Source: CAZCZU01 sp964503475 | Lineage (GTDB): Bacteria; Pseudomonadota; Zetaproteobacteria; Mariprofundales; Mariprofundaceae | Direction: 5' to 3' | NCBI GenBank assembly: GCA_964503475.1 | Contig: CAZCZU010000010.1 | Location: 1 to 61,652, forward strand | Length of the DNA: 61,652 bases | Shown: one piece after another, positions 50,982 through 60,587 of the stretch | Layout of the letters: every line of letters begins with the position of its first letter | Position numbering within the stretch: position 1 is the first letter of the stretch | Program-made: the position numbers and the translations under genes | The notes under the pieces: model-generated | Seen by the model: the letters and a program-made list of their open reading frames with translations, nothing else | What the model was told of the DNA's origin: nothing | Databases searched by the model: none

Positions 50982-51942
50982 AGGCTTCGCGCAAAGCAGA
51001 CTCGAGCTGGTTCAGATCGTCCGGAAGTGGCGCGTGGCAGAGAATTTCCTCATGCGTAATCGGGTGGATAAATCCGAGCACCTCGGCATGCAGTGCCTGC
51101 CTTGCCAGCCCTTCGATCGCCGTCCTGGCCGGCTCCGGCACCCGGTTGCCGGGGCGGTAGCTGCGGGCATAGACCGCATCACCGAGGATCGGCAGCCGTT
51201 CATGGGCCAGGTGGACGCGAATCTGGTGCGTCCGGCCGGTGTGCAGGGTCAGGCGCATGCGACAGAAAGCATCGTCATAGCGCTTCTCCAGGGCGGCATC
51301 GGTGATGGCATGCTTGCCCTTGTCGTTCACCGCCATTTTCTGGCGATGCTGCGGATGCCGGCCGATGGGAAGCTCGATGCGTTTCTGTCCCCAGCCCGGC
51401 ACACCGCGGCACCAGGCGATGTATTCGCGCCGGATATCATGGGTGGCGAAGAGGGCGACCAGGCCGTGATGGGCTGCTTCGGTCTTGGCGATAACCAGAC
51501 TGCCGGAGGTGTCCTTGTCGAGGCGATGCACGATGCCGGGGCGCTCGACGCCGTTGATGCCGGGCAGGGTCGGACAGTGGTGCAACAGGGCATGGACCAG
51601 CGTGCCGCTGTCATGGCCATGGCTCGGATGCACCACCATGCCGGGCGGCTTGTTGACCACCAGCAGATGTTGATCTTCATAAAGGATGTCGAGTTCGATG
51701 GCCTGAGCCTGCAGCTCCAGCGGCCGGGTCTCCGGCAGGTCGATGCGGTAGCGCTCGCCTGTACGGACACTGGCCGAGAGCTTCAGCCCGGGATGCGGGC
51801 CGGATATGTGCCCCTCCTGCAGCAGTTGCTTGATGCGGCTGCGTGAGAGACCACTCAGACGGGCCAGCACATGATCAAGGCGCTGGCCCGTCAGTTCGGT
51901 CGGAACCGTCAGTTCCTGTAAGTCCGGCTTCTGTTCACTCAC
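50974..51942 (-). CDS. rluD: 23S rRNA pseudouridine synthase RluD
   Basis: Forms pseudouridines in helix 69 of 23S rRNA. The 322-residue product has an N-terminal S4 domain (RLDHVLARLSGLSRSRIKQLLQEGH), HRLDKDTSG with the catalytic aspartate near 143, and RTHQIRVHLAH. The position next to pgeF-bamD distinguishes RluD from RluC (54746). The GTG start overlaps the rne stop by 4 nt. Confidence 0.9.
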   Translation of the reverse strand: MSEQKPDLQELTVPTELTGQRLDHVLARLSGLSRSRIKQLLQEGHISGPHPGLKLSASVRTGERYRIDLPETRPLELQAQAIELDILYEDQHLLVVNKPPGMVVHPSHGHDSGTLVHALLHHCPTLPGINGVERPGIVHRLDKDTSGSLVIAKTEAAHHGLVALFATHDIRREYIAWCRGVPGWGQKRIELPIGRHPQHRQKMAVNDKGKHAITDAALEKRYDDAFCRMRLTLHTGRTHQIRVHLAHERLPILGDAVYARSYRPGNRVPEPARTAIEGLARQALHAEVLGFIHPITHEEILCHAPLPDDLNQLESALREAYG

Positions 51943-54341
51943 TCGTTCGTGGTAGGTGCCGTCTCTTTGGGCTGTGCCGGTTTGGGAGCCTCCGACTGCG
52001 CCGGCTTGGGTGCTTCCGACTGTGCCGGTTTGGGAGCCTCCGACTGTGCCGGCTTGGCGGACTCCGGTTTTACATCACCGCCGCCATTGTCGTTGGCTTC
52101 CTTGCGGGCACGCCCTTTGGAGCGATTGTCATCCGACGGAGCCTCGTTCGTATCGCTTGTGCTGCTTTCGCCGCCGTTTTCACCGCTGCCACTCTTGCGG
52201 TTGCGGCCACCACGACGCCCACGGCGACGACCACTACGGGGTTTCTTTTCTCCGTCAGTCTGCTTCTCCTGAGCCTTGTCGCCCTGCGGTGATCCACCCT
52301 GTTCGGAAGCGGTCTGCTGATCGGCATTGTCGTCTTGCACGCCCTGGTCGCCACTGCCTTCACCTTTGTTGGCCGGACGGCGACGGCGACGGCGACGGCG
52401 ACTGCTGCGCGAAGATTGCTCTTCGTTGCGCGTATCGTTCTCACCGGTTGCGGGCGTGGTCTTATTCGGAGCAGCTTCATCATTCTGGCCGGCCCGTTCG
52501 CCCTCTTCCTGCTTGCGGCGCCCACGCTGGCCGCCACCCTGGCTACGGCGCTGGTTGCCGCTGCCCTGGCTACGGCGCTGGCCGTTCTTGCCGCCGCGTC
52601 CACCGCGACGACGTTTCTCGGCCTCTTCACGCTTTTTGGCGGCCTCTTCCTCTTCCTTCTTCTTCTGGCTGCTGCCAAACAGCAGTTCGATCAGGGAGCC
52701 AATCCAGCTCTTCTTCTCGCCGCTCTCTTTCTTCTTGCTTGTCTCCTGAGGCGGAGTCGGAATGCCGACGACCGGCTTCAGCGGCTTGAGTTTGCGGCCC
52801 GCCCGGGCCTGCTTCTTGCCCTTGGTGGTATCTTCCAGGACCTCGACACGCTGCTGGTTATCCTCGTTCCACTGCCGCTCGATACGGTAGTGAGGGATCA
52901 TCAGGTCCGGACGAATCTGCAGAGTCAGCTGTACATCATACAGCTCCTCGATGCGGGCAATGTGCTCGCGTTTGTTGTTCATCAGGTATTCGCCGGTATC
53001 GGCCGGGACCTGCACTACCAGCGTCGGCTTCTTGCCGCTCTCGGCCAGGTCTTCCATGCGGGTCAACAGCTGCAGGGCCATCGACTCGACGGTACGGATA
53101 TAGCCGCGGCTGCGACAGCGCGGGCACGGCTCGGTGGTCGATTCGCGTACCGACGGATGCAGGCGCTGGCGCGACATCTCCAGCAGGCCGAAGCGGGAGA
53201 TGCGGGCGATCTGGATGCGCGCCTTGTCCGATTTGCAGGCCTCGCGCAGCTTCTCCTCGACCATCTGGGCATGCTTGCGCGATGCCATGTCGATGAAGTC
53301 GATGACCACCAGGCCGCCAATGTCACGGATACGCAGCTGGCGAGCCACCTCTTCGGCAGCCTCCAGGTTGGTCTCCAGGGCCGTTTCATCAATGTTCTTG
53401 CCGCCGGTGGCGCGCGAGGAGTTGACGTCGATGGAGGTCAGTGCCTCGGTGGGATCAAAGACGATGGAGCCGCCGGAATGCAGGCGAATCTCACGCTCGT
53501 GAATCTCTTCGCACTGGCCTTCGATGCCGTACTGGCGGAAGAGCGGTTTCTTGCCGCGGTAGAGCTTGACCAGCTTCTCCTTGCCGGGAAGTACGGCATG
53601 CACGAACTGTTTGGTGCGGGTATAGATGTCGTGGTTATCGACCCAGATCTCGCTGATGTCGTCGGTGAAGTGGTCGCGAATGGCGCGGGTCGCCAGATCA
53701 CCCTCGAGATAGATCAGGGCAGGCGAGGGGGCCGATTCGCCCTTGATGCGGATTTCGTCCCACAGCCTGCGCAGGTAGTTGTAGTCCCACTGCAGCGATT
53801 CAAGCGTCTGGTCCTTGCCGGCGGTGCGGATGATCAGGCCCATGTTCTCGGGGACATCCAGCTGCGACAGGATCTGTTTCATCGATTTGCGCTCTTCATC
53901 CGAAAGTTTGCGCGAGATGCCGCCGCGGGTGGTGTTCGGGCTCAGCACCAGATAGCGACCGGCCAGCGAGATGAACGTGGTCAGGGCCGCACCCTTGTTG
54001 CCGCGCTCCTCCTTGACCACCTGCACCAGCACCGTCTGCTTGCGTTCCAGCACATCCTGGATGTTCACCCTGCGCGGGTCGGCACTTTTGTCGCTGCCCT
54101 CTTTCCAGTAGTCCGGGTGAATCTCGTTGAGCGGCAGGAACCCCTGGCGGGCGGCACCGTATTCGACGAAGGCGGCCTGCAGACTCGGCTCGACCTTGGT
54201 GATGGTGCCTTTGTAGATGTTGCCCTTGGTCAGTGCCTTGTGGGCCAACTCGATATCCAGTTCCTGCAGGTATTCGTCGAGAACAATGGCGACGCGGCTC
54301 TCTTCTTCGTGCGATGCGTTGATCAGCATCATTTTCTTCAT
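51939..54341 (-). CDS. rne: Ribonuclease E
   Basis: Central endonuclease of RNA decay. The 800-residue product has the N-terminal S1 domain (KGTITKVEPSLQAAFVEYGAARQGFLPLNEI near 43-75), the catalytic region with VDNHDIYTRTKQF, DPTEALTSIDVNSSRATG, and the zinc-link CPRCRSRG near 405. From about 520 on it is a low-complexity, Arg/Lys/Glu-rich tail with RRRRRRRRP near 650 and a 24-nt tandem repeat near the end, so it is Rne rather than Rng. AAGGA lies nine nucleotides before the ATG inside a hairpin. It heads rne-rluD-pgeF-bamD. Confidence 0.92.
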   Translation of the reverse strand: MKKMMLINASHEEESRVAIVLDEYLQELDIELAHKALTKGNIYKGTITKVEPSLQAAFVEYGAARQGFLPLNEIHPDYWKEGSDKSADPRRVNIQDVLERKQTVLVQVVKEERGNKGAALTTFISLAGRYLVLSPNTTRGGISRKLSDEERKSMKQILSQLDVPENMGLIIRTAGKDQTLESLQWDYNYLRRLWDEIRIKGESAPSPALIYLEGDLATRAIRDHFTDDISEIWVDNHDIYTRTKQFVHAVLPGKEKLVKLYRGKKPLFRQYGIEGQCEEIHEREIRLHSGGSIVFDPTEALTSIDVNSSRATGGKNIDETALETNLEAAEEVARQLRIRDIGGLVVIDFIDMASRKHAQMVEEKLREACKSDKARIQIARISRFGLLEMSRQRLHPSVRESTTEPCPRCRSRGYIRTVESMALQLLTRMEDLAESGKKPTLVVQVPADTGEYLMNNKREHIARIEELYDVQLTLQIRPDLMIPHYRIERQWNEDNQQRVEVLEDTTKGKKQARAGRKLKPLKPVVGIPTPPQETSKKKESGEKKSWIGSLIELLFGSSQKKKEEEEAAKKREEAEKRRRGGRGGKNGQRRSQGSGNQRRSQGGGQRGRRKQEEGERAGQNDEAAPNKTTPATGENDTRNEEQSSRSSRRRRRRRRPANKGEGSGDQGVQDDNADQQTASEQGGSPQGDKAQEKQTDGEKKPRSGRRRGRRGGRNRKSGSGENGGESSTSDTNEAPSDDNRSKGRARKEANDNGGGDVKPESAKPAQSEAPKPAQSEAPKPAQSEAPKPAQPKETAPTTNE
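51973..52067 (-). repeat. 24-bp tandem repeat encoding AQSEAPKP in RNase E tail
   Basis: Units at 51973-51996, 51997-52020, 52021-52044 and a partial unit to 52067. The 24-base period keeps frame, giving three SEAPKPAQ repeats at the C-terminus. Confidence 0.9.
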
Positions 54342-54745
54342 GACACAAGTCCTTGTGCCGTCCGCGGTTGTGCAAAGAAAAAGTGCTTTTCCGAATGGTT
54401 TACACCCACGGAAAAGGACTGAAATCCGTTACTTTTCTCACCGATTCCGGTCATTTTTCAGACGAAACCGGTGCTTAAAAACCGCCAGACGGTTATTTCG
54501 TTCGACATGCTTCAACACGCGGGCGCATCTGCTCGGTTTATTGTTTCGCGTCCGGTCCGGGGTTCGTGATCGGTGCGCGGGCCTTCGTCGCAAGCCCCGC
54601 TGCAGAACAGTTGTATGATGCAGCGATGGACTCGATATACTGGCGGCGAGGCGGCTGTTGCGAGCGCCACATGCGCGGAGCATGCCAGGGAGTGGCCCGG
54701 TCAGGGGATTCCCTTTGCAGCAGACACTATGAAACGGAGAAGGTT
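54342..54745. other. Divergent rne-rluC intergenic region
   Basis: About 400 bp without a credible gene. On the minus strand, the rne leader has two dyads, one (CACAAG-GA-CTTGTG) enclosing the rne Shine-Dalgarno. On the plus strand, TATACT at about 54636 is a candidate -10 for rluC with a loose -35 (TTGTAT) 19 nt upstream. Confidence 0.45.
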
Positions 54746-55699
54746 TTGGCAAGTTCCGATCTGAGGCAAGGGCGCATCATTATTGACAAAAACGAGGATG
54801 GCAGCCGGCTCGACCGGGTGCTGATCCGGCAGCTTGGCTCCGAACAGCGTCCGCTGATCATGCGCCTGATCCGCAAGGGAAACGTGCGCATCAACGGCAA
54901 GCGCAGCAAACCGGAGTCGCGCCTTGCCGCAGGCGACGAGATTTTTCTGCCGGCCAGCCTGCGTCCGGGAGAGCAGCAGACTGAATCTGGCGGGGTTTCG
55001 CCGGGGCTGCTGCAACGGGCCACAGCCATGCCTGTCCTCTATGAGGATGAGTGGCTGCTGGCGGTGGAGAAACCGGCCGGCATGGTGGTGCACGGCGGCA
55101 GTGGCCATGGCGCCGGCCTGATCGAGGCCCTGAAAGAGGCGCGAGGGCTGCCCGATCTGCGCCTCGCACACCGGCTGGATCGCGATACCTCGGGCCTGTT
55201 GCTGATGGCCAAATCCCTCGATGCCTTGCGTAGGCTTAGCGAAGACTTTCGTGAGCGCGATATGCAGAAAACCTATTTCGCTCTGGTGGCCGGCCACCCG
55301 TTCGCCCAGGCCGGACGCATGCATTCCAGGCTCGCCAAGGGCGTGGTGCGCGGCGGTGAGCGCATGGTGGTCGATAGCGAGGATGGCAAGGAGGCGGTAA
55401 CCGATTATCAGGTGATGCTGCAGCGGCAGGCCGAGGGGTTCGACTGGGCCATGCTGGCACTCAAGCCGCACAGTGGTCGTACCCACCAGCTCAGGGTGCA
55501 GCTGCAGGCGGAGGGTCACGCCATTCTCGGTGATCCCAAATATGCCGGACGCGAGGAGCTGGCAGTTTTCAAGGCGATGGGCGGCAGGGGGCTGATGCTG
55601 CACGCCTGGCGCCTGCGCTTCATGCATCCGGTGACCGGCGCAGCACTGGAGTTGCGGGCACCGCTCCCTCAGGGTTGGATGAAACTACTGAAACGGTAA
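54746..55699 (+). CDS. rluC: 23S rRNA pseudouridine synthase RluC
   Basis: Forms pseudouridines at several 23S rRNA positions. The 317-residue product has an S4 domain (DGSRLDRVLIRQLG, MRLIRKGNVRINGKR), HRLDRDTSG near 145 and SGRTHQLRVQLQA; the length equals E. coli RluC (319). The start is TTG with GGAGAAGG close by, chosen because no ATG lies nearby. Adjacent to rne on the other strand, as in E. coli. Confidence 0.92.
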   Translation: MASSDLRQGRIIIDKNEDGSRLDRVLIRQLGSEQRPLIMRLIRKGNVRINGKRSKPESRLAAGDEIFLPASLRPGEQQTESGGVSPGLLQRATAMPVLYEDEWLLAVEKPAGMVVHGGSGHGAGLIEALKEARGLPDLRLAHRLDRDTSGLLLMAKSLDALRRLSEDFRERDMQKTYFALVAGHPFAQAGRMHSRLAKGVVRGGERMVVDSEDGKEAVTDYQVMLQRQAEGFDWAMLALKPHSGRTHQLRVQLQAEGHAILGDPKYAGREELAVFKAMGGRGLMLHAWRLRFMHPVTGAALELRAPLPQGWMKLLKR

Positions 55700-55716
55700 A
55701 GATGAAGGAGGCAGTC

Positions 55717-56115
55717 ATGCAGGGAAGTTGTCTGTGCGGTGCCGTGGTCTACGCGATTGATGGGCTGGACGGCCCGGTACAGCACTGCCACTGCCGCACC
55801 TGCCAGAAGGCGCAGGCGGCACCGTTTGCCCCGACCGCACGGGTCTTGCGCCAACACTTCCGCTGGTTGCAGGGGGAGGCGCTGCTGGCGAGCTACGAAT
55901 CGTCGCCCGGCAAACAGCGATGCTTCTGCCCGCGCTGCGGCACGCATCTGGTGGCCATGCGCGAGGGGCAGCCGCATGTAATCCTGCGTGTAGTGACCCT
56001 GGACGATGCACCGGACGTGTCGGCTGCGGCCCACATCTGGACTTCTCATGATCTGCCGTGGCTGGCCTACGGCGATGAGCTGCCCTCCTGTCCGGAGTTC
56101 CCACCGGCGAGTTGA
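55717..56115 (+). CDS. GFA/CENP-V-family zinc protein
   Basis: A 132-residue zinc-binding protein with Cys5/Cys7, Cys24-x-Cys26-x2-Cys29, and Cys69/71/74, the GFA (glutathione-dependent formaldehyde-activating) arrangement. The substrate of most family members is unknown. AAGGAGG is before the ATG at 55717. 17 nt after rluC. Confidence 0.85.
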   Translation: MQGSCLCGAVVYAIDGLDGPVQHCHCRTCQKAQAAPFAPTARVLRQHFRWLQGEALLASYESSPGKQRCFCPRCGTHLVAMREGQPHVILRVVTLDDAPDVSAAAHIWTSHDLPWLAYGDELPSCPEFPPAS

Positions 56116-56169
56116 GCATGTGCAAGACCTGGCCGTGAGGAAAGCGTCGGCCTGTGCTTGAATAGAGCC

Positions 56170-56991
56170 ATGCAGCCAGCAAGCGGCCCCTTTCCGACAC
56201 TGTTCATCTCCCATGGCGGCGGCCCATGGCCGTTCATGGAGCCGCTCTTCGGCCCGCCCGGCATGTGGGATGGACTGGAGGCATACCTCGGGGGTATTGA
56301 TGCGTCGCTTGGTCGACGCCCCTCGGCCGTGCTGGTGATCTCCGGCCACTGGGAGGAGGCGCTGCCGACGGTCAACAGCTGCCCGCACCCGCCCATGTTG
56401 TTTGACTACTACGGCTTTCCCGAACATACCTACCGGCTCGATTATCCGGCTCCCGGTTCTCCCGAGCTGGCCGGGCGCGTCGGACAGCTACTGGCAGCGG
56501 CCGGCATCGAGACGGCGATGAACGGCAGCCGCGGCTTCGATCACGGCGTGTTTATCCCCTTCATGCTGATCTATCCCGAGGCGGATGTGCCGATCGTGCA
56601 GCTGTCGTTGCGCCGCGATCTCGATCCCGGCTTTCACCTGGCCATGGGACGTGCCCTGCAGCCGTTGCGTGACGAGAGAGTGCTGATCGTCGGCAGCGGC
56701 CTGAGCTACCATAATCTCTCCCGTTTTCAGTCCACCCGGCAGCAGGACAATGACGATGCTGCCGCCTTCGATCGCTGGCTGACCGAAGCGGTTGAGCATC
56801 CCGATGCGAGCGAGCGCAACCGCAGGCTCATGGCATGGGAACAGGCGCCTGCGGCCCATGCCGCCCATCCGCGCAGCGATCATCTGGCACCGCTGTTTGT
56901 TGTGGCCGGTGCGGCAGGCCAGGCTCGGGGCGAGCGTAACTACAGCGACAGGATGTGCGACAAGGCAGTATCGGGCTTCCGGTTCGGGTGA
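56170..56991 (+). CDS. LigB/DODA-type class III extradiol dioxygenase
   Basis: A 273-residue non-haem iron dioxygenase-like protein similar to E. coli YgiD. Metal residues are likely His15 (ISHGGGP), the histidine in SGHWE, and the one in DHGVFIPFM. The family opens catechol rings such as L-DOPA; the physiological substrate is unknown. The ATG at 56170 follows a TTG alternative at 56158; no ribosome site is obvious. Confidence 0.88.
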   Translation: MQPASGPFPTLFISHGGGPWPFMEPLFGPPGMWDGLEAYLGGIDASLGRRPSAVLVISGHWEEALPTVNSCPHPPMLFDYYGFPEHTYRLDYPAPGSPELAGRVGQLLAAAGIETAMNGSRGFDHGVFIPFMLIYPEADVPIVQLSLRRDLDPGFHLAMGRALQPLRDERVLIVGSGLSYHNLSRFQSTRQQDNDDAAAFDRWLTEAVEHPDASERNRRLMAWEQAPAAHAAHPRSDHLAPLFVVAGAAGQARGERNYSDRMCDKAVSGFRFG

Positions 56992-56995
56992 ATGC

Positions 56996-57952
56996 CTAGC
57001 TGAACAGCGGGAAATCGGGCTGCAGTTGCGTCGGCGACAGGCTCAGGGTCCAGGGTGGATTGCGACGCAGCCGGGGGAGCTCTTCGCGGTCGATGGCTGC
57101 CGTGAGGTAATCGATGTTTTTGCGGATGCCCAGCCAGTAGGGATTCTCCTCCGGCAGGAAAAAACTCTCCGAGTAGCGGTGTACGGCGCCCAGGGCCAGA
57201 TCCATCCGGTCGCGAATGGCGTGGTTGATAAAGCCGGGGGTCTGGCGCAGCAGGTCATGTTGAGAGCGGAAACGGGCCGATTCCGTATCCGGCCCGGCAA
57301 TGCCGGCCACGGCGAATTCGTAGTAGAGCCGGTCCCGGCACTTCTCCAGGTAGCAGCGATCCGACATCTGGGCCAGAAGGTCGGCCGTGCCGACAAGACG
57401 GCCGAGTCTCTTTTCGGCATCGTTGTGCACCGGGATATCGTCGATCTGCATCTCATAGCCGGTATAGTGGACGATCCGGCCGGCCATCGGGGCGAGGTCG
57501 CCAAGGCCGAGCAACGGCAGGTAGTGGTGCATGAAAAGCGCGCTGCGCGACACATGATGTGTCGTGTAGGCGGCACCATTGGGGTGCTGGTCTTCAGGAC
57601 GCCGCATGTAGCCGGCGTCGTGAAACAGGGCCACCAGGATGCCGAGCTGCATATGAAGCGCCCCCAGCTCTTCTTCGCCGCCCTGGCGCTCGCAACCGTG
57701 CAACAGGCGGGTCATCGCCAGGGTGACATCCATGGTGTGCTGCAGGTCATGGTAGGGGGTTTCGCAGGGCATATAGCCGGCCATATCGCCGCGGAAAAGT
57801 GCCGTGGCATCGGCAAAGGCTTTCTCCAGCCGCCAGGCCGAATCGTTCGGATAGAGCTCCGAGAAGAGGCGGCAAACCTCGGCACAGACCGCTTCCGGTT
57901 GGGTGACATCCACCTGGTTGGTGACATCGAATTCGCTACGGCGCCATCGCAT
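56996..57952 (-). CDS. HD-domain phosphohydrolase (cyclic nucleotide phosphodiesterase-like)
   Basis: A 318-residue protein with a HD/PDEase fold: Tyr67-His68-Asp69 and His72 in PYHDLQHTMDV, His111-Asp112 in LVALFHDAGYMRRP, and a later HYTGYEMQ with ADLLAQMSD. The YHN-like His next to the HD pair resembles class I cyclic nucleotide phosphodiesterases. Substrate unknown. The ATG at 57952 is used. It converges on the dioxygenase gene, stop to stop with a gap of 4 nt. Confidence 0.75.
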   Translation of the reverse strand: MRWRRSEFDVTNQVDVTQPEAVCAEVCRLFSELYPNDSAWRLEKAFADATALFRGDMAGYMPCETPYHDLQHTMDVTLAMTRLLHGCERQGGEEELGALHMQLGILVALFHDAGYMRRPEDQHPNGAAYTTHHVSRSALFMHHYLPLLGLGDLAPMAGRIVHYTGYEMQIDDIPVHNDAEKRLGRLVGTADLLAQMSDRCYLEKCRDRLYYEFAVAGIAGPDTESARFRSQHDLLRQTPGFINHAIRDRMDLALGAVHRYSESFFLPEENPYWLGIRKNIDYLTAAIDREELPRLRRNPPWTLSLSPTQLQPDFPLFS

Positions 57953-57999
57953 ACCGCAATTATAGCGCCAAGGCTGACGATTTCTCTCCCTCAAATGGA

Positions 58000-58716
58000 C
58001 TAGGGGTGTTTCGCCTTACGCAACAGGTCGATACGAATCGGCATGGTGAAGCGGGCGCCTTCCGGCCCCATATGGGCCATGAAGCGCTGGCGCACCGTCG
58101 CATGCAGCGCATCCGAGAGGCGATGATCGGTATGGGTGACGCCCAGGATTTTGGCCTCGAAGTCGGCAAAATCGGCAAAATGCATGGGCGAATTGAAGAA
58201 GAATTCCTGCTCCAGATTGAGCAGGCCTTTGTCGACGGCGCGTTTTGTCGCGTCGAATGCCGCCTGGCGTACGGCCTGCTCATCGTGAAAGAGGCGCAGG
58301 ATCTCATTGAAATCGCCGGCGAAGACCGGCTCGGAGATCCAGGCAAGGCCGCCCGGCTTGAGGACGCGTGCGATCTCGGCAAAGGCCGTGTCCATCAGCT
58401 CCGACGGCACGTGGTGCAGCGACTTGAACATGAAGACGACATCGGCCGAGGCATCGGCGGCCGGAATCGCTTCGGCACCTGCCAGTTCAAAGCGTACATT
58501 GGGCAGGTCATCGATCTGTCGATGTTTTTCATGCTGAATCGTATCGACTTCGGTTGCGAGAAGGGTGCGGCCCGGACCACCTGTGGCCAGTTGACGGGTA
58601 ATCTCGGCCCGGCCACAGCCCAGCTCGACAATCTGCCTGCCATCCAGCTCCAGAAGTTCGCCGATCAGCTCCATTTCGGTGCAGTGTCGGCTGATGTTGT
58701 CCTGATTGATCTGCAT
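58000..58716 (-). CDS. Class I SAM-dependent methyltransferase
   Basis: A 238-residue methyltransferase: SAM loop VELGCGRAEIT near 30-40, acidic ATEVD, and FMFKSLHHVP in the position of motif IV, followed by LKPGGLAWISEP. The substrate is unknown; the resemblance is to methyltransferase type 11/UbiE-like. AAGGAG is before the ATG at 58716. Confidence 0.85.
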   Translation of the reverse strand: MQINQDNISRHCTEMELIGELLELDGRQIVELGCGRAEITRQLATGGPGRTLLATEVDTIQHEKHRQIDDLPNVRFELAGAEAIPAADASADVVFMFKSLHHVPSELMDTAFAEIARVLKPGGLAWISEPVFAGDFNEILRLFHDEQAVRQAAFDATKRAVDKGLLNLEQEFFFNSPMHFADFADFEAKILGVTHTDHRLSDALHATVRQRFMAHMGPEGARFTMPIRIDLLRKAKHP

Positions 58717-58777
58717 GCGCGCTCCTTGTTGCGACCTGTCGACCATAGAAAAGGGCAATGATCCGGGCAAGGGGAAG

Positions 58778-59620
58778 TTATTCGCCGACCAGTTGGAAAG
58801 CGGGAGCCATGCCATTCGGCGCGATCGCCTTGATTAACCATGGCATAACCGAATCAAGCTGATTGGGCAGTTGCCAGGGTGGGTTGATGATCGCCATGCC
58901 GCAGCCGTTTAGTTTGTCGGCTGTGAGCTGCGAATCGATGATGAACTCCTGCACGAAGATGTTGCGTATGCCGCTGTTTTTGAGCCGGTTGTGAAATTTC
59001 TGCACCGGGTCGCGATGCTTGATCGGGTACCAGACGGCGTAGGTGCCGCCCGGCCAGCGTTTCATCGCCTGCGCAAGGGCCGTGACAATGGCGGTAAACT
59101 CGTCCGTGCGCTCGAAGGGCGGGTCGATCAGCACCATGCCGCGCCGCTCCTTCGGCGGCAGCAGGGCACGCATTGCCGTGTAGGCATCGAGTAACTGAAC
59201 CTGAACCTGGCGATCTCTGTGGAAATGCGCTTTCAGTGTGGCCTGGGTCTCCGGGTGCAACTCGCAAAGCGCCAGCCGGTCCTGCGGCCGGGCCACAAAG
59301 CGGGCCAGCCACGGCGAGCCCGGATACCAGCGCAGGCCATCGTCTCCTTGCTGCCTGTTCAGTTCCAGGATCGCATCCCGGTAGCGGGCAACCGCTTCGG
59401 GCATCTCGCCCGTCGCCTGCAGGCGCAGGATGCCGTCCAGTGCCTCTCCTGTTTTCAGGGCCTGTTCCGATGTGAGGTCGTAGAGGCCGGCTCCGGCGTG
59501 GGTATCGACGTAGCAGTAGGGCGTCTGTTTGCGCTGGAAATGCTCCAGCAGCATCAACAGTACGACATGCTTGAAGACGTCGGCGAAATTGCCGGCATGG
59601 TAGATATGACGGTAGTTCAA
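58778..59620 (-). CDS. rlmJ: 23S rRNA adenine-2030 N6-methyltransferase
   Basis: Methylates A2030 of 23S rRNA. The 280-residue length equals E. coli RlmJ. Family motifs: NYRHIYHAGNFADVFKH at the N-terminus, YVDTHAGAGLYDL, catalytic DPPFERTDEF near 165, and GGTYAVWYPIKHRD. The start is TTG with GGAG nine nucleotides upstream; it gives exactly the conserved N-terminus. Confidence 0.94.
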   Translation of the reverse strand: MNYRHIYHAGNFADVFKHVVLLMLLEHFQRKQTPYCYVDTHAGAGLYDLTSEQALKTGEALDGILRLQATGEMPEAVARYRDAILELNRQQGDDGLRWYPGSPWLARFVARPQDRLALCELHPETQATLKAHFHRDRQVQVQLLDAYTAMRALLPPKERRGMVLIDPPFERTDEFTAIVTALAQAMKRWPGGTYAVWYPIKHRDPVQKFHNRLKNSGIRNIFVQEFIIDSQLTADKLNGCGMAIINPPWQLPNQLDSVMPWLIKAIAPNGMAPAFQLVGE

Positions 59621-59680
59621 AATGGATGCTCCGGAGGCCGGGCGGCGGGGCATCGCATCGGATACCCCTTCGCCCGTATG

Positions 59681-59708
59681 CGCCCCGGGGCAGGAGAGCC
59701 CCGGGGCG
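59681..59708 (-). terminator. Strong GC hairpin between Tim44-like gene and rlmJ
   Basis: CGCCCCGGGGC, loop AGGAGA, GCCCCGGGGCG; no T-run on the minus strand, so termination is not certain. Confidence 0.45.
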
Positions 59709-59723
59709 TGTTTAGGCGCTTGT

Positions 59724-60584
59724 TCAGGCCTGCTGGATGCCGGCCAGGTACCAGGTGGGGTCGTCGCTGGTCGGGTCGTGGTTGAAAATCCAGGTCTCGT
59801 TGACCTCGTGGCTCGTATCCTCAATGACGCTTCCGGCCGCATCGAGGGTCTGCTCGCGCAGCATGGCGGTGAAGTGCACGGCCACCCATTCGGAATCGGA
59901 TTCGACCCAGCTATCGAGGATGGCGGCATTGAGCATGCCGACCTCGGTATGGCTGTGCCGGTCGCCGGCAGCCTGCATATCCTGTTCGATTCGGCTGCCG
60001 ATATCGGCATTGCAGAAGCGGTGGATTTCATCCATGTCTCGCGCATCCCAGGCGGCCTGCATGCGCATGAAGATATCGCGGGCGGCTGCGGTGAAATGCT
60101 GCGCATCGATCTGCGGGCGCACGGCCCGGCCGGCCGTGGTACCACTCTGCGGCATGCCGGAAGGCTGCTGCGGGGCGTAGCCCGTCCGGCCCGCATCCGC
60201 ACCGGCATAGGCCATGGGGCGACTCATGCCGGCCGCACGGCGCCTGAGCAGCGAGATGATGAAGAAGGCAATGACGCCGAGGATGACGATGTCGAAGAGA
60301 TTGATGCCTTCGAAAGCGCCGCCGAAGAAGAGGGCTCCCAGCAGGCCGCCCAGCGCAAGCCCTGCAATGGCGCCCATGAAACCGGGACGGGCACTGCCGC
60401 GCTGACCGTTTGCGGCAGCCTTCTGTGAAGTCGCCTGGCGCTGGCCGAAGCTGGTCTGCGACTGTGCGGTGCGCTGTTTGCCAAAGCTCATGCCACCGCC
60501 GAAACGTTTCGCCTCGGCATGTTCGATACCGGTGCTCATGACGCCGAACATGACCAGAAGCGCCAATGCAAACAATCTCTTCAT
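59724..60584 (-). CDS. Tim44-like domain membrane protein
   Basis: A 286-residue protein: signal peptide (1-25), a Gly/Gln-rich stretch, one or two glycine-rich membrane helices (about 69-112, FMGAIAGLALGGLLGALFF and IVILGVIAFFIISLL), then a Tim44-like domain (about 160-286: AARDIFMRMQAAWDARDMDEIHRFC, ETWIFNHDP). Bacterial members are unassigned envelope proteins. It starts close to the dciA stop (gap 3 nt). Confidence 0.82.
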   Translation of the reverse strand: MKRLFALALLVMFGVMSTGIEHAEAKRFGGGMSFGKQRTAQSQTSFGQRQATSQKAAANGQRGSARPGFMGAIAGLALGGLLGALFFGGAFEGINLFDIVILGVIAFFIISLLRRRAAGMSRPMAYAGADAGRTGYAPQQPSGMPQSGTTAGRAVRPQIDAQHFTAAARDIFMRMQAAWDARDMDEIHRFCNADIGSRIEQDMQAAGDRHSHTEVGMLNAAILDSWVESDSEWVAVHFTAMLREQTLDAAGSVIEDTSHEVNETWIFNHDPTSDDPTWYLAGIQQA

Positions 60585-60587
60585 TCC

